Shown: piece by piece, positions 35,801 through 45,365 of the stretch
Layout of the letters: the number at the start of each line of letters is the position of its first letter
How positions within the stretch are numbered: position 1 is the stretch's first letter
NCBI RefSeq assembly: GCF_030704535.1
Contig: NC_081810.1
Location: 3,498,501-3,562,500, forward strand
Reading direction: 5' to 3'
DNA length: 64,000 nt
Source of the DNA: Vitis vinifera
Lineage: Eukaryota; Streptophyta; Magnoliopsida; Vitales; Vitaceae
Notes under the pieces: generated by a model
Told to the model about the DNA's origin: nothing
Databases searched by the model: none
Seen by the model: only the letters and a program-made list of their open reading frames with translations
Made by a program: the position numbers and the translations under genes

Positions 35801-36135
35801 TAAGGAACCAAAAGCCAGTGCACCACCTTGATCCACCAAAACCAAATCACACAGAACAGACAACAGCAGGAGCAGCAAAATAACACAACACAACAATTCA
35901 ACAAATGAAAACGTGGATAAATGCCATTTTCAGTACAAAAATCAAACAAAAACCCGCAACAATACATTCCACTCCACTGAATTGAAGAAAACAACAGCCT
36001 CAATAGTCAATACAAAACAAGCCCATTTCGGGCATCAAAGCTCGCTAAAAACGAGAAAAAAGAAGAAGAACGGAAATTGGGCGAAGAAACACTCACAGGA
36101 GAGGAGGTAGAGAGAGCCGTGAGTTTCCAAAACAT
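13868..36135 (-). CDS. SIT4/PP6 phosphatase-associated (SAPS) family protein, 19 coding exons
   Basis: Regulatory subunit of PP6-like Ser/Thr phosphatase, homologous to yeast SAPs and Arabidopsis At2g28360/At1g07990-type proteins. Coding exons: 36135-36097, 34330-34227, 34006-33920, 33827-33752, 33654-33580, 33487-33434, 32042-31983, 31870-31754, 30953-30859, 30490-30285, 25968-25871, 24484-24381, 24266-24101, 23713-23591, 23035-22953, 20700-20559, 20464-20435, 20226-20156, 14693-13868. All have GT...AG borders and keep frame, giving 851 residues, normal for the plant family. The start [13 protein letters not shown] is the family N-terminus. The SAPS helical-repeat region covers about residues 20-430 (for example [39 protein letters not shown]). 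The C-terminal third is acidic and disordered with a conserved patch [20 protein letters not shown]. The 22-kb length comes from introns filled with LINEs; no exon is damaged. Confidence 0.95.
14803..15106. mobile_element. Tourist-like MITE (PIF/Harbinger), copy 1
   Basis: The 304-bp element starts AGGCTATGTTTGGTTCC and ends with the complement of TTCTATGTTTGGTTCC, flanked by TAA at 14800-14802 and 15107-15109. A 3-bp TAA duplication with GGSYATGTTTGG termini is typical of Tourist/Harbinger MITEs. It lies in the last intron of the SAPS gene and is closely similar to the copy at 16159. Confidence 0.75.
16159..16482. mobile_element. Tourist-like MITE (PIF/Harbinger), copy 2
   Basis: The 324-bp element starts GGCTATGTTTGGGTCC and ends with the complement of GGGTATGTTTGGTTCATGG. 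It is flanked by TAA at 16156-16158 and 16483-16485. The interior shares the order of AT motifs with copy 1, including CAATAAATTATTTTTA and CTACTTCAAAC, in the same orientation. It sits in the same SAPS intron. Confidence 0.8.
17112..18262 (+). mobile_element. 5'-truncated LINE with RT zinc-binding domain
   Basis: Plus-strand frames carry the C-terminal region of L1-type ORF2: [16 protein letters not shown] near 17300, then the zf-RVT zinc-binding motif [15 protein letters not shown] near 17761-17808, then the usual region before the 3' UTR. Frames are broken, so it is dead. The tail runs to about 18262 and passes into an (AT)n run. It lies antisense to the SAPS gene inside its last intron and resembles the copy at 29340. 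Confidence 0.8.
18261..18289 (+). repeat. (AT)n microsatellite
   Basis: About 14 AT units, at the 3' tail of the LINE that precedes it. Likely polymorphic between individuals. Confidence 0.85.
18293..18360 (-). mobile_element. Very short LINE 3' end
   Basis: A T run followed by ATAAGTAAGAAATTGTATTAA and GCACGAAAAGAGCG...GTATACAGG is the reverse complement of the LINE tail. It lies tail-to-tail with the LINE ending at 18262. The right boundary is approximate. Confidence 0.45.
18490..18985 (+). mobile_element. LINE 3' fragment interrupted by a second LINE
   Basis: The plus strand matches the 3' region of the LINE at 24790 (segments like TTTAATTTATTTCTATTCCA and CATTTAAGGGCATTTCTCTG) and ends in TTTGATTAAAA with a poly(A) run near 18968-18983. 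An 86-bp minus-strand LINE tail (18563-18648) is inserted in it. Confidence 0.6.
18563..18648 (-). mobile_element. LINE tail inserted within another LINE
   Basis: The insert begins (plus strand) CTTTTTTTATAGGCAAAAGA and contains GCGCCTAAAGGAGGCATAG and AAAGTATACAAAA, the complement of the LINE 3' end. CTACAACA at 18555-18562 and 18649-18656 flanks it as a short target duplication. The surrounding LINE reads through once the insert is removed. Confidence 0.65.
19372..19610 (-). mobile_element. 5'-truncated LINE, 3' end
   Basis: The plus strand has GATAAGTAAACGCACAG, then AAAGGGCGCCTTAAGGC, AGCATACAAGGGGTATACAA and a CCAACCAATCAA-type stretch. This is the reverse complement of the common LINE 3' UTR. 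It lies in the last SAPS intron in the same orientation as the gene. Confidence 0.6.
20925..20990 (-). mobile_element. Partial tRNA-derived SINE
   Basis: The minus strand contains GGTTTCAGGTTCAAGTTC, a B-box-like Pol III motif as in the other SINE copies. The A-box side is cut off by the LINE that begins at about 20992. Confidence 0.45.
20992..21655 (-). mobile_element. 5'-truncated LINE with zf-RVT motif
   Basis: The poly(T) side is at 20992. The minus strand at 21200-21508 keeps the zinc-binding motif core [15 protein letters not shown] and the following ORF2 C-terminal frame. The left part has AAGTATACAAGGTGTATATA, the LINE 3'-UTR motif in complement. Located in SAPS intron 15. Confidence 0.7.
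21656..22140 (-). mobile_element. 5'-truncated LINE, related family
   Basis: A T-rich start and GGATAAGAAACAACAAAGTA are followed on the minus strand by [15 protein letters not shown] and [18 protein letters not shown]. These are the same C-terminal motifs as in the LINE fragments at 24790 and 27200. The frame at 21831-22100 is open but headless. It lies directly beside the LINE ending at about 21655. Confidence 0.6.
24790..25512 (+). mobile_element. LINE 3' fragment
   Basis: Plus-strand reading in broken frames gives FKDK and [20 protein letters not shown], matching the LINE at 21656 and 27200, followed by the 3' UTR. It ends with an A-rich tail (AATAAAAATAAAAAATAAAA) near 25485-25510. Lies in SAPS intron 11, antisense to the gene. 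Confidence 0.65.
26080..26990 (-). mobile_element. LINE with RT zinc-binding domain
   Basis: Poly(T) and GATAGATAATCACAAATATATT mark the 3' end at about 26082. Minus-strand frames keep the zf-RVT motif [18 protein letters not shown] near 26550-26620, upstream sequence [16 protein letters not shown], and downstream [13 protein letters not shown] near 26300-26370. Frames are open in long pieces (up to 140 codons), so it is among the younger LINE pieces here. Lies in SAPS intron 10. Confidence 0.8.
27200..27693 (+). mobile_element. LINE 3' fragment
   Basis: The plus strand has the [16 protein letters not shown] region followed by a [17 protein letters not shown] stretch in a shifted frame. It then runs through the 3' UTR to TTTTGATAAAAA with a poly(A) run at 27678-27692. 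In SAPS intron 10, head-to-head with the LINE at 26080-26990. Confidence 0.6.
27985..28365 (+). repeat. Dispersed repeat, copy 2 (empty of MITE)
   Basis: Matches the two halves of 10735-11450 in order, including TATACCTACAAATTTTAGGA, ATCAAATAGCTAGATCTAAA and GGGATCTCATATCAGCACTC. It lacks the foldback insert. Located in SAPS intron 10. Confidence 0.55.
29340..29985 (+). mobile_element. LINE 3' fragment
   Basis: This is a diverged copy of 17660-18260: it shares GGTGGGCTTTTTTGCTTAGG, the broken zf-RVT region (GATCACATCCTTATCCACTGC) and the UTR stretch GATTGGGCTCATATTGAGGG. It ends in a poly(A) run near 29969-29981. Many stops. In SAPS intron 10. Confidence 0.7.
30036..30130 (+). mobile_element. 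tRNA-derived SINE
   Basis: There is an A-box-like TAGCTTAATTGGTAGATGC (from 30045) and a B-box-like GGTTTGAGTTCCC (30089-30101) at Pol III promoter spacing. No acceptor-stem pairing, so it is not a tRNA gene. It follows a LINE tail directly. Confidence 0.6.
30527..30605 (-). mobile_element. 79-bp LINE insertion with 21-bp target duplication
   Basis: The insert begins CATATTTTTTATAAGTAAAG, the complement of the LINE tail, and contains AAAAAGAGGCGC. Identical 21-bp sequences flank it at 30506-30526 and 30606-30626. The oligo(T) side, extreme 5' truncation and long duplication are those of target-primed reverse transcription. It lies 16 bp from the exon starting at 30490, on the upstream intron side. 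Confidence 0.85.
32428..33105 (-). other. Unrecognised open frames in SAPS intron 6
   Basis: Two minus-strand frames (33105-32830 and 32709-32428) share a strand and look more protein-like than the rest of this intron. The first starts with a real ATG and a proline-rich stretch [14 protein letters not shown]. Together they could be pieces of a retrocopy or another inserted gene fragment. I recognise no domain and claim no function. Confidence 0.25.
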
Positions 36136-36390
36136 GACGAAAAGAGACAAAACGACAAATACAGTAGAGAAAGAAGACGGAGCTGCGCAGATCTGCAAAC
36201 CCTAGTGGAATTTGGAATCAAGGTGTGGATGAGAGGCGGAGAGAAGTGGAGTTCGAAGAAAAGAGCAGCAGCAGCTACTGCGAGGTGTATGGTGCTGGAA
36301 ACCCTAATTTTCTGAGATCGAAGGCGAGCGAGGCCGTAGAGATCGAGAGAGGAGAGAGAGAGGGCTTCCAAAAAATCGCAGCTGAAAAAT
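36136..36390 (-). promoter_or_regulatory. 5' UTR and promoter-proximal region of the SAPS gene
   Basis: Upstream of the ATG at 36135 the transcribed strand is CT-rich (the plus strand shows (GA)n near 36345-36362), as is common in plant leaders. No upstream ATG that would compete was noticed between about 36200 and 36370. There is no clear TATA box and the start site is not determined. Confidence 0.4.
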
Positions 36391-36529
36391 GAAGGCTAGT
36401 GATGTGGGTTGGGGGCGCAAAAGTACAAATGTGGTCCGGAATTCACAAACTAAATTTCTAAAATCGTTCGCTCGTATTGTTAAAGCCCTCGCTTAAAATT
36501 CAATATTTTTATAACAAAAACCGAGGACC

Positions 36530-37063
36530 AGTTTGGTCATTATCTTCAAAAATAATAAAAATATGATGTTTTCGTTCTTTTCATTTGTTTTCTAATTATT
36601 AATTTAAAAAATAATTAAAAATAAAACATTACATATAAAAATTAAAATAAAAAGACAGGGTAAAAACGTTTCATGTGCCTAAAGAGATATTTGTTCTATA
36701 AAACATTAAAAAAAATCTTTGATTCTCAAAAATTGTTTTTCAAAACTATTTTTAAAACGATTATCAAACTAAGTCTAGGACTATTAAAAATATTTTTTTA
36801 TTATTTGAAAAAAAAAATAGGAAAACTTGTTTAGCAATCAAATAATAAAATAAAGTTTTTTATCTTAAAATAAAAAATATGATATTGTAGAGAAAATCTT
36901 TTAATTTTTTAATTATGTTTTAAAAAATAATTATACAAATATGAAAATAGATAAAAATAAAACACCGTAACTAAAAGTTATTTTTAAAACCTATTTGAAA
37001 AATATAAAAATAAGTTAAAGACGTTTCATGTTTTTAAACCAACATTTGTTTTACAAAACATCT
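36530..37063. repeat. AT-rich inverted-repeat family, interrupted copy
   Basis: Contains the family end motif AATTGTTTTTCAAAACTATT...GATTATCAAAC near 36728-36772 and, further right, TTTGTTTTACAAAACATCT. The second unit continues at 38400 after removal of the inserted element 37064-38399. Boundaries are approximate. Confidence 0.45.
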
Positions 37064-38399
37064 TGTATACCCCTTTTAACAGCCCACCCAGGGAGGAGTA
37101 ATTTTCGTTTTTTTAGGGGTGGGGGACGACTGCCAACGACACATGCATGGGACGCGTGGTGAAAGGCACCACCACCTCGCCATGGTGGTGGTTGAGAATG
37201 GAGACGAGGCTGATGGCTGGAATAGGAGAGCAGTGGGAAAAGAAAAAAAAAAAAAGAGAAGAAAAAATGGGGGGGAGAGGAGACGGTAGAGAAGAGGCCC
37301 AAGCAGAGTCGCCATTTTGTGGACCCCGTATTTCGGCTCATGCGTTTCCCACTCGAAGGAGAACTCGATTTTTATTTGAAAATTTGATTTTATTTATTGT
37401 TTGAAAAATGACTTGGAGTCGCCATTTTGTAGACCTAGCATTTCGGCTCATGCGTTTCCCACCCGACGGCGAGCTCGATTTTTATTTTGAAAAATGATTT
37501 TATTGATTAAAAAAAATGACTCGGAGTCGCCACTTGTTTTTGTTTTATTGATTAAGAAAAATGGCGTTGGATGTGAGAGGAAGGCGATTCAACTTCCCCC
37601 GTCAGATATGTCTGAATCCTCTGATAGCGCTTACCCAGAGAGCATCCGCAGCCGACAATTCAGATTCCCCAGACAGCTTGGCTCGTCAGACACTCGCGAT
37701 TCGCTGAATCCATTTTCACCCACAATTAAAAAGCAAATTCTGATAATGCTGAAGACCAAGTCTCCTGAATTTTTCATAATTCTGAAATAATAGAATCTAT
37801 GACATTAATTCATGCAAAATAAACGGGTTTTGATGGGGCCCCACATATATGACTGATCGATTGATTGACAGATAGATCGATTTGATTATGATACATGATT
37901 GATTTATCCTGCTATATGACATGCTCGAAATTATTTCTTAATTGTACACTAACATCTATTCTCGATAGCGCTTCATGGATTACTGCTCAAATACGTATCC
38001 ACATCCGCTCTGGTCATTTTCGGTATGCATGTTTAAATTCTCACGTGTGCATAATCACTCTGAGTATTCATTGATTCTCTCATCAATTGTCATGATTGCT
38101 TAATTTTATTAGTAGAGACCCGACTTTAGGGACTTAAAGGGGTGCTACGGTCTTTACCGTACCTTCTCGATAAGTAACCTGACTCCCGAACCCGATTCGG
38201 TTTTTCACAGACCGCCTTTTTCAAAATAAGGAGTCATATTTCGGATTTTTCTTTCTTATTTTGTTTACCATTTTAAAAATAAAACAAAAATAAGTGGCGA
38301 CTCCGAGTCATTTTTCTTAATCAATAAAATCATTTTTCAAAATAAATATCGAGCTCGCCGTCGAGTGGGAAACGCATGAGCCGAAATACGGGGTCCACA
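37064..38399. mobile_element. TG...CA element with 5-bp target duplication (candidate solo LTR)
   Basis: The element starts TGTATACCCC and ends GGGGTCCACA, flanked by CATCT at 37059-37063 and 38400-38404. TG...CA ends and a 5-bp duplication fit a solo LTR or small LTR-type element. Joining the flanks restores an AT-rich repeat seen intact at 39180-39245. Inside, a module beginning TGTGGACCCCGTATTTCGGC occurs at 37318, again at 37428 (tandem, 110 bp apart), and inverted at 38399. The middle (37560-37790) is more GC-rich, with no domain recognised. An alternative is a Mutator-like element bounded by the inverted arms at 37318 and 38399, but no 9-bp duplication fits that. Confidence 0.6.
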
Positions 38400-38510
38400 C
38401 ATCTTAAAATAATTTTCAAAAATTGTTTTTCAAAACTATTTTTGAAAATAATTACCAAACAATGTCTAATCCTCTTATTTTTAATTTATCCCAAAATGTT
38501 AAAATACAGC

Positions 38511-39258
38511 GTGATTGGTAATTGTTTTCAAAAACGGTTTTAAAAAAATAAATTTTAAACATATTTTTTAAAATTTATTTTTTAATGTTTTGTAAAACAA
38601 ACATATGTTTAAGAACTTGAAATATTTTTAACGCGTTCTGTTTTTTAAAATGTTTTATTTTTAATCAATTTTCATATTTATATAATTATTTTTTAAAACA
38701 AACCTAAAATAGGACTTTAAAAACCAGTGAAAACCATTAAAAATATTTAAAATATGTTATCTGAAAAATGCTATGACCCATATTTAATACATGTTTTCAA
38801 AAACAATTTTTTGTTCTTTAAAAAATATATATATTTGACAACCAAAAAACAAAAACCAAATTTCTATTATTGAAAAAAAAAAAGGCTTTCAAATAGTGTA
38901 TTTAAGTTGTTTCCACTTGTTGAAGGCTATTTTAATTTAATACATGTTTTCAAAAACAATTTTTTGTTCTTTAAAAAATATATATATTTGACAACCAAAA
39001 AACAAAAACCAAATTTCTATTATTGAAAAAAAAAAAAAGGCTTTCAAATAGTGTATTTAAGTTGTTTCCACTTGTAGAAGGCTATTTTAAAAAATAATTA
39101 TATAAATATGGATAATAATTAAAAATTAAAATATAAAATTTATTTTTAAATATTAACATTTCATGTTACCAAAAGGACTTTTTGTTTTACTAAACATTAA
39201 ATAATAATTTTTAAAAATTGTTTTCAAAAACTATTTTCAAAAACAATTATTAAACAAC
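38511..39258. repeat. AT-rich inverted-repeat element
   Basis: The left end TTGGTAATTGTTTTCAAAAACGG pairs with the complement of the right end (CAAAAACAATTATTAAACAA). An internal 153-bp duplication enlarges it. Same family as 36530, 42186 and 49530. Superfamily unknown. Confidence 0.45.
38785..39091 (+). repeat. 153-bp tandem duplication
   Basis: The unit beginning TAATACATGTTTTCAAAAAC at 38785 recurs at 38938 almost unchanged. The only evident differences are in the length of a poly(A) run and a T/A change near the end, so the duplication is recent. Confidence 0.85.
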
Positions 39259-39639
39259 CCTATATGTTTTATATTTTTTAAAAATAAAAAATATTTTTTT
39301 TGTTTTCTAATAGTAATGTGTGAGTTTTTTATATATATAATAGAAAAATGTTTTTAAAAATAGTTACCAAAAGAGACCCATGACCACTCTCTAATATTAT
39401 TCTTCCCTCCAAAGGGGTATTTAGAGTTTTTAAATATATAAATTTTTAAAATTTGATCACAGTCAAATCAAATCAAAAATATATTATTTTTAACATTTAA
39501 AGTGCAAAAATAATATGATAATAAATATATATTTAAAAGAGTCGAACTTAATTAATTTTGACACAAGTTAGGTGATGCCTATAAATGACATGAGCCTAAT
39601 TATGGTGCAAGTCAAGAAGTCGGTATGATTATGAAATAA

Positions 39640-39742
39640 GAGTGTGTTTGGAATTCGGAAAGTGTTTTTGGTTTTTCTAATTTTATTTTTCAAGTATTAT
39701 AAAGATTAAAATTATTTTTTTAGATGATCGTCAAACATACTC
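39640..39742. mobile_element. Short Tourist-like MITE, 103 bp
   Basis: Starts GAGTGTGTTTGG and ends with the complement of GAGTATGTTTGAC, flanked by TAA at 39637-39639 and 39743-39745. The TAA duplication and the TATGTTTGG core match PIF/Harbinger MITEs. Confidence 0.6.
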
Positions 39743-39745
39743 TAA

Positions 39746-42700
39746 ATCAACAAAAAAGACAAAAATTGAAGTCTAACAAAAAATAAGTTAATAAATGAAG
39801 TTAAAAAAGTAAAATTATGAAATTATATTTTGTTATTTGTAATAAACTTTAATTCATATGTTCCTTTAATAGAGTAATTATTATATTAAATAAATGCACT
39901 AAATAAGTTCTTATTTAGTAATGGAAAATATACGTGATACCTAAATAAGTTTTTATTAATTATTATCCTTTGATACAAAAAGAAACAATAAAAATAGCCA
40001 CTATATAATCTTCAACCGAACAAATGACTCCTTGCCCATGACTTCTATTTCTTCACAGCTTCACTCTTTAATGATTGGGAGCCTTGTGTGACGAACTTAC
40101 GCCTTTTCTAAGCTCACGTGCGGTTTGAACAAGTCGTGACACGGGTGGTTATGGGATTAATTTATGCGTTTCCTAAAATAATAAAATAATAATAATAATA
40201 ATAAAAGTTTAAGGGAGATAAGAGCATATTTTGCGATGTGATTTAAAAATAATTTAAAAGAAAAAAACAAAAAAAAAAATTGTGTTTTAAAAAGTAGTAG
40301 CACAGTTGGGTCGTTGTTCTCTATTTTCAAATTCTAAAAGCAAAATGAAATAAAAAAACAGTTTTTAAAAAATAAATAAAAGTTGTTTTTATCATTTTTT
40401 TTTAAACAAAAAACAATAGAGAAATTTAAAAAGTCATAAAATCAAACATAATATATTTCTTTTTCTTTCTCCACGGCACACCCAATTTCCATACAAAAAA
40501 ATTATTCAAACATGATATTCATTTGAACTACACATTTTTTCTAATTTTTTTTATCTTCTCTAAAATTTTAATTCAACAAATAAAGTTCTATTTGATAAAT
40601 AACATTCATTAAAATTTAAAATTAATTTAAAATTCAAAAATTGATTTAATCAATTTTAGAAAATCATAAAACTCGACAATATCATAAAGTAATATACCAA
40701 AATTCATTTTTAATTATTTGGCGATTTTCTTCTTTTATAGAATCATATTTTTACAATTTTTTTTTACTAGGCAAATAAACTTCAAATTCAAGTAAGACTT
40801 AATGTGGCGGATTTACTAATTCAGTCTAATTATTTTTAAAAATAACTTGAAATTTAAATAGTGATTCAATTAATACCATAAATGCATAGACAACAATTAA
40901 TTTAGAATAATTTTATTCTTTATTTTTATACAAAATCATTTTTTTTTCACTTAACAAATAAACTCCAAATTAAATATGATTTAACCGGTTGTTGATTTTA
41001 CAACGAGTCTTGTAATTTTTAGAAATAAATTGAAATTAAAATAGTGACTCAATTAATATCACAAAATTATGAATAAAAATTTATATAACTTTATTATCGA
41101 TGAATTTAATAATTTTTAAAAATAATTTGAAACTTAAAACACTTATCTAATTATCTACAGAAAATCAATGTATTTTAAAATACTTTATCCACAATTGAGT
41201 ATTTAATGTATACATGTAATTAAAAAATTACTAATTTACATGTTAAAAAAAGTTAAAATTTATTTATTTTTATGTTCATTTTAAAGAAAATATTATTAAA
41301 AATTATTATTACCTATTTTGAACAAAAAAATAATAATTATTATTATGTGATTATGTTAATATCCATATTTTTATAATATATAAAATAATATTTTTATAAA
41401 AAATATATATATAATTTATGATTTTATTATAATATCGTAATTGATAAAATTGATTTATAATTATAAAACTAAATTCATTTTTAATAAGACTCAAGTTAAA
41501 TTTAATTAATACTATAATTTTTTAATAAAATCAAAATAAAAATTATTTTTAAAAATAACTTGTCTAAATCCGTTCTTTCTCTATTTTTCAAAAATGTTTT
41601 TAAAAAACAATGTGAAATAAAAACAATTTTTATAAGTAGAAGTTGATTTTACCCATTTTTAAAAACAAAATAAAAACTTAGATAAATTAGACCAAAAACA
41701 ACCATTAAAAAGGCAAATAAAATATAACATAATATTATTCTCCTTCTCTTCCCATCATCAATGTTGATAAAAAAAAATCTATAAATATGATATTCTTATA
41801 AATTACTTTTTTTTCTTTAACTTCTCTAAAATTTCTCATTAAGCGAATAAATTTTAAATTAGATTATACTCGATACATAAATTTATTAATTTTTAAAATA
41901 ATTTGAAACTCAAACATTGATTTAATTAGGTATTCGAAAGTTATAAACCAAAATTTATTTTGAATGGTTTAACTAGTTTATTCTTTATACTATTATTAGA
42001 AAGTTATAATCATTCTTCATATTTATATTATTATTTTATAAATCAACCCCCAAAATATAAGTAAAAACAATTAAAAATAACTAAAAAAAATCATCCAAAA
42101 ATGCTTTTATAAAACAAGTGAAAATAAATAAAAGATGTTATTTGAAAACAATTTGGTTTCTATTTTTAAAAATAGAAAATTATACCTTATTTGATAACCA
42201 TTTTTTAAAATAGTTATAAAAAATAGTTTTTAACAACTGTTATTTGATGTTTGGTATAACAAATGTTTGTATGAAAATTTGAAATATTTTTAACATGTTT
42301 TTTTTTTTTTTTTTTATGTTTTAGAAATAACTTTTATACGCAAAGTTTTGTTTTTAATCATTTTCTATATTTGTATAACTATTTTTAAAAGTTGATTATA
42401 AAATAAGTAAAAACAACTAAAAAATATTTTTTATTTTTAAGAAAAAAAACTATTTTCTATTTTTTGTTGTAAAATGATTTTTCCTGCTTATTATTATTAT
42501 TATTATGAATAAAATAAAATTATTTTTGAAAACAGTTACCAAACATGTTCATATTTTCTATTTTTTTATTATCAAATCATTCAAATGTGTTTTCCTATTT
42601 TTTGTTATAAAGAACATAATACTATTTTTATAAACGTTTGTCAAACAATCCCTAAATCACCATAAACAAATAGACGCATATGAGCAAACCGGAAAGAGTA

Positions 42701-44940
42701 AGTATAAAAGATAAAGTGTCAGTGTTGGTTGGTGTTTTTGAAAAACAGTTTTTACTATTTTTAGAAACAGAATTGTGTTTCAGAATTGAATTTTAAAAAA
42801 TAGTCTTTGTTCTCAAAAGCCCAAAAAAACATGTTTTGTTAAGTTAAGAAAAAATGTGTTTTATAACAAATAAAGTAAAAAACATGTTTGGAAATTGGTT
42901 TTTGTTTTTTTAATTGAGTGTTTTTTCGTAACTCTTCTCGAATTATGGAGAAAGATATAAATAAATAAAAAATCAACAAAAGATGATAATAAGAGGATGA
43001 GGAATTTGGATGAGGTGTCAAATTACATTTTTAGTTTTTTATTTTATTTTAAAATTTGATCTTATTTTAAATATTGATTTTATCTTTATTTTATTTTAAC
43101 TACAATAAATAAGAAGATGAAATATTTTAATAATAAACTGTTAAATATCATAATAAACGAGGATTGACAATAAGATAATCCTCTTCAATAAATGATTAGA
43201 TTTTTTAATAAAAAGATAAAATGTTATAATTCAAATTTAAAACTTTTGTTTGCACTTTAAATTAATTGTAGGAACATTGCAAGTAAATATTTTTAAAAGA
43301 AAATATTGATAATTATGTAAAATAAGACATATTTTATCATTTAAAATATGAAAAATATTATTAATTCAAAGATTTATGGTTTTTAATAATATATTTATTT
43401 GAAATTTTCTTAACTCTCTCTCTCTCTTCTTTTTTCCCACTTTCTACCAAACCTTATCCCTCCAACATCTTTTCCAATTATTTTAATTTTTAAAATAAAA
43501 ATAATAGATGTGTTTTAAACATAAAAATAATTTGATAATTAAATTAATCTATATTTTTAAAGCCTTTCTCATATGTTTATTTTTTTTGTAAAATGTTTTT
43601 TTTTAAATATTTTTTATCAACTTGATATTTTAAATATATTAAAAAATTTATTGTATTAATTTTTAATATAATTTTTTTAAAATGATTTTTTACCTTTTAA
43701 ACCTTTTGTATACCAACCCTAATCCCCAAATTATTTCTCCACCTTCATTTTCATCGTCCTCCGAGATCTCTCCCATGATCTCACCCACAATATATCTCTC
43801 TCGGTTCTCATGGTTGCTACTTCTATAGAATTTACGGTTCTCTCTTCCTCTTTCTCCTACTTCTCTGATCTCTCTCTCACAAACACACATATTTACCTAT
43901 CTTTGTTGTTCCATATGAAACTCGGCTTGCAATAGCCACCATCACCAACATTGTCGCCATCAAATTTCTCATCTGGAGAAGGAAACTGAAAAAAAAATAA
44001 AAAAAAATGAGAACACAAATTTGAGGTTTCTTCATTGTGTATGGATTTGGGAGTTTGTGATTTGTTCTCTGCCTGTTTTTTTTTTTTTTTTTTGTCAACC
44101 TTGCTCATTAAACATTAATCTAAATGATTGTAGCCACATAGTATACTTGCCACATGCCAAATTTTCCTTATGCTATGTTTGATTCACATAAAGTACTAAG
44201 AATTTTTTTTTTATGTTATATTTAATTCTTTGAAAGCACTAAGCAAAAGCCGATTATTTGTCAAATTTTTTCATTCCAATTCTTGGTTATATAGAACCAC
44301 AAGGATCTTCATATAATATTATTTTTAAAAATAATATTTTGTGAGACATTTATAAAAATATGGTAGTTATAGAATCTATTTTTTCAAAAAATGATTTTAC
44401 ATAAAAAAAATATCGTTTAATATAAAAGTAGTTTATAAAAATATTTAAAATAAAATTTGAACATAAACATAATTTATAAGTTCATATAGAAATCGTTTTT
44501 TTTAAAAGATGATTTCAACGTGAACATAAAATTTTATATTTTCGAAATAGATTTATAACTACCATTTTTTTATTTTAAAAAATATACATATAATTGAAAA
44601 ATCTTTTGACGAACTTTGGTTTCACACACATAATTTGGCATCCATCCTCCACCGTCCAATGGCGGGGATTGAGAGGATTAGAGATTACTCCCAAGCGATA
44701 ATCATGATACCGTTGGATGTCACTTTTGGTTGTTATAGTCCACTATATTGAATGGAAAATGTCACCTCCGTTCAAACGCAATAATAGCAGCTGCGACTCT
44801 ACAAAGCCCCTTTATTCAAACATTAAACTTTTCAAACTCATTTTTCTCGCTATATATCTATATCTATACAACCTACAAAAGTATGATGTGTTTTTCACAT
44901 TTTTATCTTTAAAAATACTCTTATTAATACTAATAATTAA
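39746..44940. other. Long AT-rich gene-less region
   Basis: No gene recognised in any frame. The content is AT-rich repeat debris with (AAT)n near 40187-40205 and a CT run near 43415-43430. The element at 42186-42545 is listed separately. Short frames such as 43690-43890 and 43877-44108 (minus) are low-complexity. Confidence 0.5.
42186..42545. repeat. AT-rich inverted-repeat element
   Basis: The left end TTTGATAACCATTTTTTAAAATAG and the right end TTTTTGAAAACAGTTACCAAACA are imperfect inverted repeats, with AT-rich filler between. No target duplication is evident. Confidence 0.45.
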
Positions 44941-44944
44941 CCTA

Positions 44945-45365
44945 AATGAAAATTTAATTTTTTGCATCTTTAATTTCTATTCCATCAATTGTTTCATTAG
45001 GGCTTTAATTCAGGGGTTTTTATTACTTAATATAACAAAAATCTATAATGTTGATAACTTGATTTTGATTTCATAATCGAATCAAAACTGCCCCCACAAA
45101 CCTATATGAATAACTGGAAATACTTAAAATAATGAAAATTTAATCTTTAACTTGATTTTGATTTCATATTCCGATTGAAGTTGTTCTTACAAACCTATAA
45201 AAATGAATGGAAATACTCATGCTCTCAATATAATTGAAAATTTAATCTTTTCATTTACCTCCAATTTTTACTCAACTATTTCAATAGGGATTTGACTACT
45301 TATTGTAACTTAAATGTAATGAAAATATGTATGTTCACACCGATTTGAATTTCATATTTAGATTT
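44945..45365 (+). repeat. Decayed tandem repeats
   Basis: The motif CTTGATTTTGATTTCATA occurs at 45058 and 45151 (93 bp apart) with alignable flanks (ACAAACCTATA...GGAAATACT, GAAAATTTAATCTTT). Diverged copies of the wider unit begin near 44945 and 45232. A 119-codon open frame across the left part is probably incidental. Confidence 0.5.

Noticed and set aside
36093..36371. 92-codon minus-strand frame at the SAPS start
   Set aside because: It begins without an ATG and runs through the 5' leader and first exon in another frame.
44717..45076. 119-codon plus-strand frame
   Set aside because: Phe/Ile/Leu/Asn-rich translation of AT-rich DNA that runs into decayed tandem repeats; no domain or splice partner.
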